Assembly (NCBI RefSeq): GCF_000968175.1
Contig: NZ_FO704551.1
Coordinates: 1,860,001-1,924,000, forward strand
Direction: 5' to 3'
Length of the DNA stretch: 64,000 nucleotides
DNA from: Xenorhabdus poinarii G6
GTDB taxonomy: Bacteria > Pseudomonadota > Gammaproteobacteria > Enterobacterales > Enterobacteriaceae
Shown here piece by piece: positions 55,653-64,000 of the stretch; position 1 is the stretch's first letter, and the number at the start of each line of letters is the position of its first letter. The notes under the pieces are model-generated. The model had not been told where the DNA came from, searched no databases, and saw nothing but the letters and a program-made list of their open reading frames with translations. The position numbers were made by a program, and so were the translations under genes.

Positions 55653-56438
55653 TTATTTCCAGTTGAAGCAAAAATGCACTGTTTTACCTACGTTTTGTTT
55701 CAATAGAGCACCTAGTTGTTTTGAATCAGTGTTAGTGTACATCCCAACGAATTCGTATGGTTTTTGACCGGTTTTATTTCCTTCTGTAGCCTGCCCAAGA
55801 AAATAAGATACACCATTGGAAGTTACAGTGAGGTTTTTCCCAAATAATTCTTTCATCTTCTGATAACCATCTTGAGTCTTATCAGAGGAAACTCTAATGT
55901 CAAGCTCTGGATGATTAGCCCACCATACAAATAATGAGAATTCCTTAATATCTGTTTTATTTTGGAAGTTAGTTAAATCACCAAAAGAATACTCACCGAT
56001 AGAAGTCCATTCCTCGTCAGCAAGGTATCCCCAATTTTGCCTGCCATCATCAAACTTGCCAGTTCCTATCGTAAGATCAAAAGACAACATACCATTATCT
56101 ATCTTTGGCTCCCCATTATCTGTCTTTGGCACCGACTTTAACAGCGTCCAATCATGGGCCATCATGTCGTCTTGCGCAGGCTGCCATGATATCAGTATGC
56201 CGTGTTTATCACGCATTTTAACTTCGGGTGCAATATCATTACCATCACCAGCTACAAGGTATATATATTCACCAGAAGCAGACCAATCCTTGCGATATAC
56301 TTGCCCTCCTGAATACACTTTTATTATTGCCCACGGGAAAGAACCGGCGGGTGCTATATTATCAATTGCAATATTTTTTCTATATTGCTCAGGATCAAAC
56401 AGAAATTGTTTATTATCCAGCTTATTAACGTCAGACAT
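55653..56438 (-). CDS. DUF2829 (Tad2-like) domain protein, paralogue 2
   Basis: 261 residues, ATG with GAGGGATTT upstream. Leader MSDVNKLDNKQ, then the DUF2829-like part (PWAIIKVYSGGQVYRKDW, GEYIYLVAGD, MRDKHGILISWQPAQDDMMA, HDWTLLKS) to about residue 100. The C-terminal domain of about 160 residues, with KTDIKEFSLFVWW, DGYQKMKELFGKNLTVTSNG and a VHFCFNWK end, is shared closely with paralogue 3. No signal peptide or membrane helix. A role as phage-derived anti-defence or signal-binding protein is inferred only from the N-terminal domain. Confidence 0.72.
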   Translation of the reverse strand: MSDVNKLDNKQFLFDPEQYRKNIAIDNIAPAGSFPWAIIKVYSGGQVYRKDWSASGEYIYLVAGDGNDIAPEVKMRDKHGILISWQPAQDDMMAHDWTLLKSVPKTDNGEPKIDNGMLSFDLTIGTGKFDDGRQNWGYLADEEWTSIGEYSFGDLTNFQNKTDIKEFSLFVWWANHPELDIRVSSDKTQDGYQKMKELFGKNLTVTSNGVSYFLGQATEGNKTGQKPYEFVGMYTNTDSKQLGALLKQNVGKTVHFCFNWK

Positions 56439-56624
56439 AAATCCCTCACTTTATTATTCGTTAGTGGTCATTTCATCCTACTGCCAACTCGTCAGCCAAT
56501 ATTACTTAGATTGTATTTTTATCTCAATTTAATGTCCATTAGCAAAATTAATACACATTAAAATAGGGTTTCGCATTATAAAGTATGACTATTAGTCGAG
56601 TGCGTGATTCAGTGAGTTGTAAAT

Positions 56625-56740
56625 TCAAAATTTACTGCTAACTCTGAATACGGCTTCACCCTGCACCGCTTTTAAGGCGTTAAAATCGATTTTTCCCTCA
56701 GAAAATACTTCCGGGAAAAGCTGTTTTAGTTGGTTGAAAT
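56625..56740 (-). pseudogene. Mod N-terminal-like fragment, second copy
   Basis: Nearly identical to 54760-54875, in the leader region of paralogue 2, running directly into the terminator of paralogue 3. Ends at the same TGA. It confirms that the module boundary lies inside an old methyltransferase gene. Confidence 0.55.
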
Positions 56741-56789
56741 AAAAAAGGCCACACCATGCGCAGCCTTGAATTTAGGGGGTAGATTGGGA

Positions 56790-57539
56790 TTATTTCCAGT
56801 TGAAGCAAAAATGCACTGCTCTACCTACGTTTTGTTTCAATAAGTCGCCTAGTTTTGTTGCATCAGTGTTAGCGTAGCTCCCAGCGAATTCGTATTGTTT
56901 TGCACCATTTTGTTGACTTCCTTCACTAATTTGCCCAAGAGAATAAGATACGCCATTGGAAGTTACAGTGAGGTTTTTCCCAAATAATTCTTTCATCTTC
57001 TGATAACCATCTTGAGTCCTATCAGAGGAAACTCTAATGTCAATCGCATTCACATGATCCCACCATATGAATAATGAGAATTCCTTAATATCTGTTTTAG
57101 TTTGGAAGTTAGTTAAATCACCAAAAGAATTCTCACCGAGAAATGCCAATTCCTCGTCAGCAAGGTATCCCCAGTTGTACCCACTATTACCATAATTCCT
57201 GACAACTTCTATCTTAAGATAAAAAGACAACATGCAATCCATTGCAATCCAATCACAGGCCATCATGTCGTCTTGCGTAGGCTGCCATGATGTCAGTATG
57301 CCGTGTTTATCACGCATTTTAACTTCGGGTGCAATATGATCACCATCACCAGCTACAAAGTATATATATTCACCAGAAGCAGACCAATCCTTGCGATATA
57401 ATTGCCCTCCTAAATACATTTTTATCATTGCCCACGGGAAAGAACCGGCAGGTGCTATATCATCAATTTCAAACTTTTCCTTATATTGCTCAGGATCAAA
57501 CGGGCATTGTTTATTATCCAGCTTATTAACGTCAGACAT
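56790..57539 (-). CDS. DUF2829 (Tad2-like) domain protein, paralogue 3
   Basis: 249 residues with the same ribosome site and leader (MSDVNKLDNKQCPFDPEQYK). The DUF2829-like domain shows GGQLYRKDWSASGEYIYFVA, DKHGILTSWQPTQDDMMACDW. Relative to paralogue 2 it lacks a short insertion after the domain (around residue 100) and differs in scattered positions of the C-terminal domain (IKEFSLFIWWDHVNAIDIRV). It is the first gene of the array in transcriptional order. Confidence 0.72.
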   Translation of the reverse strand: MSDVNKLDNKQCPFDPEQYKEKFEIDDIAPAGSFPWAMIKMYLGGQLYRKDWSASGEYIYFVAGDGDHIAPEVKMRDKHGILTSWQPTQDDMMACDWIAMDCMLSFYLKIEVVRNYGNSGYNWGYLADEELAFLGENSFGDLTNFQTKTDIKEFSLFIWWDHVNAIDIRVSSDRTQDGYQKMKELFGKNLTVTSNGVSYSLGQISEGSQQNGAKQYEFAGSYANTDATKLGDLLKQNVGRAVHFCFNWK

Positions 57540-57824
57540 AAATCCCTCACTTTATTATTCGTTAGTGGTCATTTCGTCCTACTGCCAACTAGTCAGTTAA
57601 TATTACTTAGGTTATGTTTTTATCTCAATTTAATATCCGCTAATAGAATTAATACGCATTAAAATAGGGTTTCGTATTATAAAGTATGACTATTAGTCGA
57701 GTGCGTAATTCAGTGAGTTGTAAATTCAAAATTTACTGCTAACTCTGAATATCCGTGTTGGACATAGGACAATAAAAAGCCCTGCATTGGCGAAACTTTA
57801 AATTAACGGACAAATGAATTTACA

Positions 57825-58265
57825 CTATACCTTTATAACCGCTAGCATTTCTTGAGCTTCTTCATCTATACCTGTTTCAATAAACCCACAACTAGCATAA
57901 AAATTTTTCACAGCAAGATTACTTGGATCATAACTGATTTCTATTTCTTCCAATTGCTCTGTGCGTCTTATTTCCTCGATGGCCAACATTAACGCCTTAC
58001 GCCCAATACCCTTATTTTGGTGGCTCTTATCCACCATAAAACGCCAAATAGTTGTTTTTTCCCCAGTATCAGAGGGGACCCACATAAAAAAACCAACAGG
58101 TGTACCATCCAAATAAATCGCACGAGTTTCATATGATGGAAAAAACTTGGATTGAGCAAGAGAAAACACATTTTCCGCAATATATTCTAGCTGTTCATCA
58201 GTTACAGATAGATCGCAAACGGCTTCATAATTGTCCTTATTTATATCAACTAGCGCAATTAACAT
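57825..58265 (-). CDS. GNAT acetyltransferase, diamine/polyamine-type
   Basis: 146 residues from ATG 58265 (GGGGTG upstream; the frame opens at 58301). LIALVDINKDNYEAVCDLSV at the start, WRFMVDKSHQNKGIGRKALMLAIEEIR (acetyl-CoA loop QNKGIG) and SYDPSNLAVKNFYASCGFIETG resemble BltD/PaiA-type spermine-spermidine acetyltransferases. Upstream of the DUF2829-like array on the same strand but separated by more than 280 bases. Confidence 0.85.
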   Translation of the reverse strand: MLIALVDINKDNYEAVCDLSVTDEQLEYIAENVFSLAQSKFFPSYETRAIYLDGTPVGFFMWVPSDTGEKTTIWRFMVDKSHQNKGIGRKALMLAIEEIRRTEQLEEIEISYDPSNLAVKNFYASCGFIETGIDEEAQEMLAVIKV

Positions 58266-58395
58266 ACCACACCCCAAATGGATACATATCAATAACACCA
58301 AGATACTACGAATGTAATTCTAACCAAAGAGATCGGCAACTCTTATCTGTTTTTTAGGCAATAAAAAGCCCTGCGAGTGCCTGTCTCTACTACAC

Positions 58396-58427
58396 AAATC
58401 CCTCAATAATAACGAGGGATTTTTATT
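58396..58427. terminator. Hairpin between GNAT and IS4 element
   Basis: A 9-bp perfect stem (58396-58404 with 58414-58422) followed by T residues on the + strand. Confidence 0.6.
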
Positions 58428-58482
58428 GAACTTTTTTAGTTAACATTGATCTGATCCTAAAAGTCTGTTTTAGGATAATTTT

Positions 58483-59868
58483 ATGTTTTCTATTGATACC
58501 TCTGTCTGGGCGCAAGCAACATTCCAACAAGCTAAATTAGGCGATGCACGTCGAACGAAAAGACTTATTCTGCTTGCTAGCCAACTGGCGGCTAATACGG
58601 GAAAATCCATTGTGCAATCTCATTCTTCAAGCGCTGATATTGAAGCAGCTTATCGTTTTGTTCGTAACGATGATATTGACGCCCAAGCCATTGCTGAAGC
58701 CGGTTTTGCGGCAACGGTTGATGCCTGTATGGCGCACAATTGTTTATTCGCGTTGGAAGACAGCACTTCTTTGGAGTTTAAGCATCCAACAGCAGCCTGT
58801 GAGCTAGGTCATACAACATCTCACAAAAATTCATCCGGTTTGCAAGTTCATTCTGTTTTACTCTTTTCACCAGAGGAGCAGCAGGTTATTGGCTTAATTG
58901 AACAACATCGTTGGACTCGGGATAGTGCTTCTTATGGGCAACGTAAAGACCGAAACCGGCGCGCTTATGAAGATAAAGAGAGTTATCAATGGCAACGCGC
59001 CTCGCAAGCGATGTCATTGAGACTCGGCGAACAAATGAACAACGTCATCTCTGTTTGTGACAGAAAAGCGGATATCATTGAATATCTTCGATATAAAACA
59101 CAACAACAACAGCGGTTTGTTGTTCGCTCCATGCAAAGTCGATGCATTGAGCAAGCTGATGATAGACTTCACCCATTTAGTGCATCGCTATGCCGTGCTG
59201 GGGAACGGAGCGTTCATGTTCAACAAAAAGGCGGTCGTCAATCAAGAGATGCCATCTGTAATAGTCGATTTGCGCCGATTTCAATAAAAATCCCCTCAAA
59301 TAAAACGGGTCATTCCCTCTCACTTTTTTATGTTGGTTGTCAGAAACAAGGTGATAATGAAGGATTATGTTGGCACCTTTTAACCAGTGAACCTGTTACA
59401 ACAGCTGAGCAAGCACAGAAAATCCTTGAGTATTATGAGAAGCGTTGGTTAATCGAGGATTTTCATAAATCATGGAAAACAGGGGGAACCCAAGTCGAAG
59501 AACTTCGTATGCAAAGCAAAAACAATTTGGAACGAATGATCGTTGTATTAGCGTTTATTGCGGTTCGTATCCAGCAGTTGCGCTATCTTAGTTTACAAAC
59601 AGAGCGTGCAAAAAAATAGAGTGTGAAAGTTTATTGAGCTCGGTCGCGTGGAAATTACTGTGGCTGAAAACGGAGTCAAGGCACCTCCCCACAAAAGTAC
59701 CCAGCCTACATTGGGCCTATTTAAAATTAGGGAAGCTCTCAGGTTGGATGACAGTAAGCGAACCGGAATAGTTGGCTGGCAGAGGCGATGGGAAGGCTGG
59801 TTCAAACTACAAACCTTGCTTGAAGGCTACCAACTTGCACTGTCTCTTGACGGGGATAATATCCCGTT
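58483..59868 (+). mobile_element. IS4-family (Tn5-like) transposase, frameshifted
   Basis: The first 378 codons (58483-59619) are intact: WAQATFQQAKLGDARRTKRL, AAYRFVRND, DSTSLEF and KSWKTGGTQVEELRMQ, a Tn5/IS50-like DDE transposase. A run of seven A near 59612 throws the frame. The rest continues in the next frame (ECESLLSSVAWKLLWLKTES), then shifts again to DSKRTGIVGWQRRWEGWFKL and ends near 59868. Two frameshifts make it inactive. Confidence 0.85.
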
Positions 59869-59879
59869 TGTCTGTGAAA

Positions 59880-59925
59880 TGATTCGGTTTTATTGTACGG
59901 ATGATTATGTGGTGTATGAAGGAAA
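59880..59925 (+). mobile_element. IS1-type transposase scrap
   Basis: FRFYCTDDYVVYEG matches LRFYCTDNYAVYDS in the IS1-type copy at 63.3 kb; nothing else of the element remains here. Confidence 0.55.
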
Positions 59926-60129
59926 ACCTACTCCAATAATTTACTCATTCCATAGAATTATCATTATCTCTGATTAGAATCTCTCCACCATTAGCTCCCA
60001 TAAATGTAGTTTTGATCCTGAATACATTTATTGAGTTAGGCTTGACATTGACTACTAAATAAAATTTCAAAATAATCCCTTGAAGGGAACTTGTATCTTT
60101 CCTGGTGCGGTGATTAGCTACCATCACAT

Positions 60130-60905
60130 ATGGGGATTCTGACATCCGTAATAAATCCCTGCCGCAGTCGCGAATTTGCCAAAGCAATGGGGATCTTCAC
60201 AAAAACAGATGCGGTAGACGCTTATGTTCTGGCATCTTATGGTTGCCTGAAGCAACCTGAGGCCTGGGCGCCCCCGGCAGAAGAAATTCGGAAGCTGAGA
60301 GCGTTGCTGCAACACAGAAATAGCCTGCTAAATGATAAACTACGAATTGATAATCACCTGAATACATTGAAATCTACTGAGGAAGTTCAGGAGGTTATGG
60401 ATTCATTGTCGTTAGTTAATCAATACCTGAAGGGCGAAATTGCCAAAATAGAACGTCTGATATCCAGCCATATAGCGCAACATCCTGGACTAAAAAGTGA
60501 CCTTAAACTTCTCATGTCTATCGATGGGATAGGGAAACAAATTGGCTGGAATATGCTGGCTGTGTTACGAGGAAATAATTTTAAGAGCGCAGAGCAACTG
60601 GCCGCTTATCTCGGCGTTGTTCCGGTCGAACGCCGCTCAGGAACTTCCGTCCATGGACGAGCACGGCTATCAAAGATAGGTTCATCAAATATCAGAGCAA
60701 AATTGTATATGGGAGCACTGACAGCAATCAGTAAAAATAGCCATATTAAAGCGCTCTATGAACGTCTGTTAGCAAAGGGAAAGTGAAGATGTCGGCATTA
60801 GGTGCGGCAATGAGAAAGTTGGTGCATCTTTGTTATGGTGTACTGCATACGCAGCAACCTTACGATGAAAAATATAAAGCAAAAATAATTAACTTCAGCT
60901 CTTGA
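60130..60905 (+). mobile_element. IS110-family (IS1111-like) transposase, truncated and frameshifted
   Basis: Begins inside the N-terminal domain (INPCRSREFAKAMGIFTKTDA) and includes the C-terminal helix-hairpin-helix and transposase_20 regions (LMSIDGIGKQIGWNML, LAAYLGVVPVERRSGTSVHG). A stop at 60784 is followed by the expected end SALGAAMRKLVHLCYGVLHT in another frame. Its 3' end abuts the broken sbnB gene. Confidence 0.82.
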
Positions 60906-60917
60906 CGTTTAAGACGG

Positions 60918-61148
60918 TTACTTAATGCCAGAAACGGAGATGTCAGTGGCCGCTGGCAGCGCGATTATCCTTGCTTCTGGCTTATTTTTAAAATGCAGAA
61001 AACAACTGTCAGGGTTTTCAGTTTTATCTTGGTGATGGATCAGATAGCTCTGGCGAATCAGATCGATAATATTTCGTCGAGAATCGGAGATAACCTTACT
61101 GATAAAATCACCAGTAATCACTTCAAAACACATTTGTTGGTCAGGCAT
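60918..61148 (-). pseudogene. sbnB: 2,3-diaminopropionate biosynthesis SbnB-like, N-terminal stub
   Basis: 76 codons from ATG 61148 (AAGGAATAAA upstream). The frame (FLHFKNKPEARIIALPAAT, then ISVSGIK) matches the first ~75 residues of the ornithine-cyclodeaminase-like SbnB, normally about 340 residues. The rest is lost at the junction with the IS110 remnant. SbnB oxidises the SbnA product to release L-2,3-diaminopropionate. The upstream partner gene lies across the IS5 insertion. Confidence 0.68.
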
Positions 61149-61192
61149 ATTTTATTCCTTTTATATAAATATTTTTTCAATCATTTTCCAAC

Positions 61193-62117
61193 TAGGCCGT
61201 GTCCCTTAATGTAAATTGGTAGTATTATCATCTAAACGGTTTTCAATATAGGAAAAGATGATGGCACGCTACGACATTCCTGATGACGCATGGATATTGA
61301 TAGAATCTTGTTTGCCCCTGGTTCATTCAGAACGGGCAGGACGTCCCTATGTTGAACACCGTCGTGTGATGAATGGGATGTTCTGGGTATTGTGCTCTGG
61401 AGCACCGTGGCGCGACTTACCGGAACGCTATGGGCCTTGGAAAACGGTCTATAACCGATTTAATCGTTGGTCAAAATCGGGCATTATCAACAAGATATTT
61501 AATCGGTTACTGTCCGTTCTGGATGAAAAAGGTTTGATTGACTGGACTGAAATTTGCCTAGATGGCAGCCATATTCGCGCCAGTAAAGAGGCCGCCGGCG
61601 CGAAAAAAAACAGCCCGATATCGCTGACGATCATGCGCTGGGTCGCTCACGCGGTGGTTATGGCACCAAAATCCACCTGGCAACAGACCGAAAGGGTTTT
61701 CCCCTCAACCTAATATTGACCGCAGGGCAAGCCCATGAAAGTCAATCCGCCATTCCGTTGCTCGATGGCATTGGCGTCCAACGCAAAAATGGTTTCATGA
61801 AACGACGTGGCAAAGCCGTGCTGGCCGATAAAGGTTATTCGGGCGGAAAACTGCGCGGTTATCTGCGTAAATTGAGGGTCAAGAGCATTATTCCGTATAA
61901 AATCAATGAAAAAGGCAGTACTGATGGCCGCACAAAATTTGATAAACAGGCTTATCGTGACCGGAATGTGGTCGAACGCTGTTTCGGTTTTCTGAAAGGG
62001 AATCGGCGTATCGCAACCCGTTACGAAAAAACCGCCCGGAACTATTTATCGATGGTGAAATTAGGCTGTATTCGACTCTTTTACAAGCGGTTATATAATT
62101 AAGGGACACAACCTAGT
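61193..62117 (+). mobile_element. IS5-family element (IS427-like) with programmed-frameshift transposase
   Basis: Ends are inverted repeats GGCCGTGTCCCTTAAT (left) and, on the opposite strand, GGTTGTGTCCCTTAAT (right), flanked by TA on both sides as expected for TA target duplication. Removing the element and one TA joins the flanks into a continuous sbnA reading frame that ends FGTSWKMIEKIFI, so the insertion hit the last codons of sbnA. Confidence 0.85.
61258..62102 (+). CDS. IS5-family transposase (two overlapping frames)
   Basis: OrfA (61258-61713) carries the helix-turn-helix and the first catalytic Asp (CLDGSHIRASKEAAGAKK). At the A8 run near 61600 the -1 frame continues as QPDIADDHALGRSRGGYGTK and on to LNLILTAGQAHES through 62102, with the later catalytic residues (LADKGYSG, VVERCFGFLKGNRRI). 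Translation through the A run by -1 frameshifting would give the full enzyme, as in other IS427-group elements. Confidence 0.85.
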
Positions 62118-63049
62118 ACCAAAAGTGAGATCGCACCATTCATCGTTGTAGATAGTATCGACATAATTGCCACCCATATCGGGTGAAATCGCCACCACAA
62201 TGGCATCTTTTCTAATTTGAGGTTGTACGCGTTTCACGGCTGCTAACACGGTGCCAGTTGAAGCTCCGGCCAGATAACCGAAACGACGTGCGATATCTCG
62301 GCAACTGATCACGGTTTCCTCTTCAGGAATTTGGATCATCATATCAACCTGACTCTTATCAAAAAAATATGATTTTACGCTAGAGCCTAACCCCGGCAGG
62401 TAGCGGGTCTGACCAGAAGTACCAAAAGTAACGGAACCTATAGAATCAACGGCAATCAACTGAGTTTGAGGGGAGTAACGGCGAAAGAAATTCGCGCACC
62501 CCATCAAAGTGCCCGTAGTACCAGCTCCAATGAACAGATAATCAACTTTATTGAACTCGGTCAGAATAGATCTAGCCGTCATTTCGAAATGCACTGCCGG
62601 ATTAGCCATGTTTTGGTACTGATTTAGCCAAATTAGACCGGGATCACTTTCGATAGCGGAGCGGATATGAGCCAAACGATTAGCTAGATAACCGCCTTGT
62701 TCGTCTTTTTGTTCAATAATGATCACATGTGTACCTAACGCGCGCATCATTTTAATGTTCTGTGCGGAAGTATTTTTATCGACTACACAGGTAAAATGCA
62801 ATCCTTTTGAAGCGGCTATAATGCTCAATGCCAAACCAAGATTGCCAGAGCTCGACTCAATAAATTGTTTTGTTTTATATAATTCTTTTTTTTCAATAGC
62901 ATCAGTGATCAATGAAATAGCCGTTTTCATTTTGATGGATCCACCGGCATTCCTTCCACTTTGACAAAGAGGTCAGTGTGGTTACAGAACTTATTAAATT
63001 TAATGAATATATTATCATTAATTAGTTTATCCACTGAGTTAAACCGCAT
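62091..63049 (-). pseudogene. sbnA: 2,3-diaminopropionate biosynthesis SbnA-like, frameshifted and 3'-truncated
   Basis: True start is ATG 63049 with AAAGAGGAATT upstream: MRFNSVDKLINDNIFIKF to LFVKVEGM, then a frame loss near 62945 just before the PLP-lysine segment GGSIKMKTA, which continues as the 279-codon frame to 62091. ESSSGNLGLALSII (phosphate/substrate loop), GAGTTGTLMG and AGASTGTVLAA identify a cysteine-synthase-fold enzyme of the SbnA type, which joins O-phosphoserine and glutamate. The last ~12 codons were displaced by the IS5 element. Confidence 0.75.
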
Positions 63050-63104
63050 AATTCCTCTTTATTATAAGTTGAGTATACATGACCAGAATAATTAGTCGTG
63101 TATT

Positions 63105-63480
63105 AAATAATTGAGTCGGGTATTCAAGATAATGTTTATATTCAATAAAGGTTCCTATCACTTTATCGTGCATCTCTTCAGATTTTGAATAACCGATGGT
63201 TTTTCTGTTCAGCCTTTTGATTCGGGTACGATGCGTTAAATCCTTTCTCTCTATACGTTGAGTAAACGTCTTTCCAGTCAGGCGCTTTTCCTCGGGAAGG
63301 CTGTCATAAACAGCATAATTGTCCGTGCAGTAAAACCGAAGATTAAGGGGCGATAAAAGGGCAAGGAGCTTGTCTAACGTCTTTCGACTACGATCACCAA
63401 AACATGGGCTACAATGCGTTTCAGACGGGATTCCCAAGCATACCATAGCCAGCGCTGATAATGAGATGCTCTCCCTCACC
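63105..63480 (-). mobile_element. IS1-family InsB remnant
   Basis: The - strand gives QRWLWYAWESRLKRIVAH, a frameshift, then GDRSRKTLDKLLALLSPL, RFYCTDNYAVYDSLPEEKRL and QRIERKDLTHRTRIKRL, the DDE half of an IS1-type transposase. The InsA part is missing. Confidence 0.82.
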
Positions 63481-63549
63481 CTGATGTCTTACCCTCTATG
63501 AGAAATATAAGAATTTCACTGTTATGATATGACAAGGCATTTGATAAGT

Positions 63550-64000
63550 TTAATTATTAATCGATTTGCCAGATATTTTGCCATGCTCCATATCGGCAGT
63601 TTTACGAAAAAACCGCACCATCATCAGGATTGCCCCGAGTAAAAATGTAATAAGGAAGCCAATATTGATACCTTGCTGACCTTGTTTTAAAGGAAAAGAC
63701 AGTAAATAAGAAACAGGAAGGCCGAATGTCCAGAGCAATCCCATATTAACCCACATCGGATACCAGACGTCACTCAAACCACGTAACACTGCTATCAGTA
63801 AGTTACGCACAGCATCAGCAACTTGAGAAAAAGCAACGATAGCCAACATGACCTTTGCCAGCTCGATCAGAGCCGCATTTTCTTCTGCCCCCAGGTTGAT
63901 ATACAAACCGATAATCGTAAGTGGATTTAGCAAATATACAACTGCGATAGCTATCATGCAGCTGAATACTAGTATCAGACCGACATGACCAATCTTTCTT
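63550..64000 (-). CDS. MATE-family efflux transporter, C-terminal part (cut by window end)
   Basis: The frame is open through the right edge of the window, so the start lies beyond it. At least 150 residues are visible: the last membrane helices with PLTIIGLYIN, SQVADAVRNLLIAVLRGLSDV and PVSYLLSFPL, typical of NorM-like MATE antiporters. It lies upstream of, and co-oriented with, the broken diaminopropionate genes, separated by the IS1 remnant. Confidence 0.85.
   Translation of the reverse strand, partial: RKIGHVGLILVFSCMIAIAVVYLLNPLTIIGLYINLGAEENAALIELAKVMLAIVAFSQVADAVRNLLIAVLRGLSDVWYPMWVNMGLLWTFGLPVSYLLSFPLKQGQQGINIGFLITFLLGAILMMVRFFRKTADMEHGKISGKSINN

Noticed and set aside
1..64000. CRISPR arrays, rRNA and tRNA genes
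   Set aside because: No regularly spaced short repeats, no rRNA segments and no cloverleaf-like T-loop signatures were recognised on reading either strand.

Overview
The window is AT-rich gammaproteobacterial DNA. It is most like an entomopathogenic Morganellaceae genome, and I favour Xenorhabdus or a close relative. The reasons are the enterobacterial order ychH / pth / ychF next to tandem GDSL-esterase autotransporters, the arginine acid-resistance pair adiA-adiC, a PanP-type aspartate decarboxylase beside a decayed NRPS, holin/lysin cassettes outside any prophage, and a very high load of decayed insertion sequences. The genus is inferred from gene content only; no rRNA or tRNA gene was recognised.

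Layout. 1-5.8 kb: two tandem esterase autotransporters, then ychH, pth and ychF. 5.9-7.9 kb: a 750-bp tandem duplication carrying small exported peptides (conserved leader, divergent two-cysteine mature part), followed by a proline-rich exported peptide. 7.9-15.4 kb: a hydrolase with a nonsense codon, a TAXI-TRAP transporter, an L-2-hydroxyglutarate oxidase, a Ves/HutD protein and a MocR regulator. 15.6-18.1 kb: a CioAB-type cytochrome bd oxidase with a small third subunit. 18.2-26.4 kb: endonuclease I, two UspF-type proteins, a LysR/isochorismatase pair, a PqaA-type protein, and an MFS/TetR pair with a broken dehydrogenase. 26.8-30.4 kb: adiC and adiA. 30.8-36.7 kb: a holin/lysin cassette abutting an NRPS remnant, then a set of genes for acidic amino acids (aspartate decarboxylase, Asp/Glu racemase, HypT-like LysR regulator, dicarboxylate symporter).

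37-50 kb: GNAT, AlaE, a TetR/oxidoreductase/MFS locus with two identical operators, a cupin / beta-helix / 4-hydroxyphenylpyruvate dioxygenase group, and a second TetR/MFS/SDR/alcohol-dehydrogenase locus with its own repeated operator. All of this is interspersed with ISAs1, IS6 and Tn3 fragments. 50.8-52 kb: a tyrosine permease, which may serve the dioxygenase.

52-58.3 kb: IS30 and IS110 debris, a second holin/lysin cassette, and three tandem paralogues whose N-terminal domain resembles DUF2829 (the Thoeris anti-defence Tad2 family). These have unassigned C-terminal domains and near-identical leader regions. An IS200/IS605 element separates the first from the second. I regard this array as the best candidate for an undescribed system. 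58.4-64 kb: IS4, IS110, IS5 and IS1 elements that have broken an sbnA-sbnB operon for L-2,3-diaminopropionate, and the end of a MATE efflux gene. Broken or orphaned NRPS-precursor genes (beta-alanine supply, diaminopropionate) and an NRPS scrap suggest that natural-product loci have decayed here.
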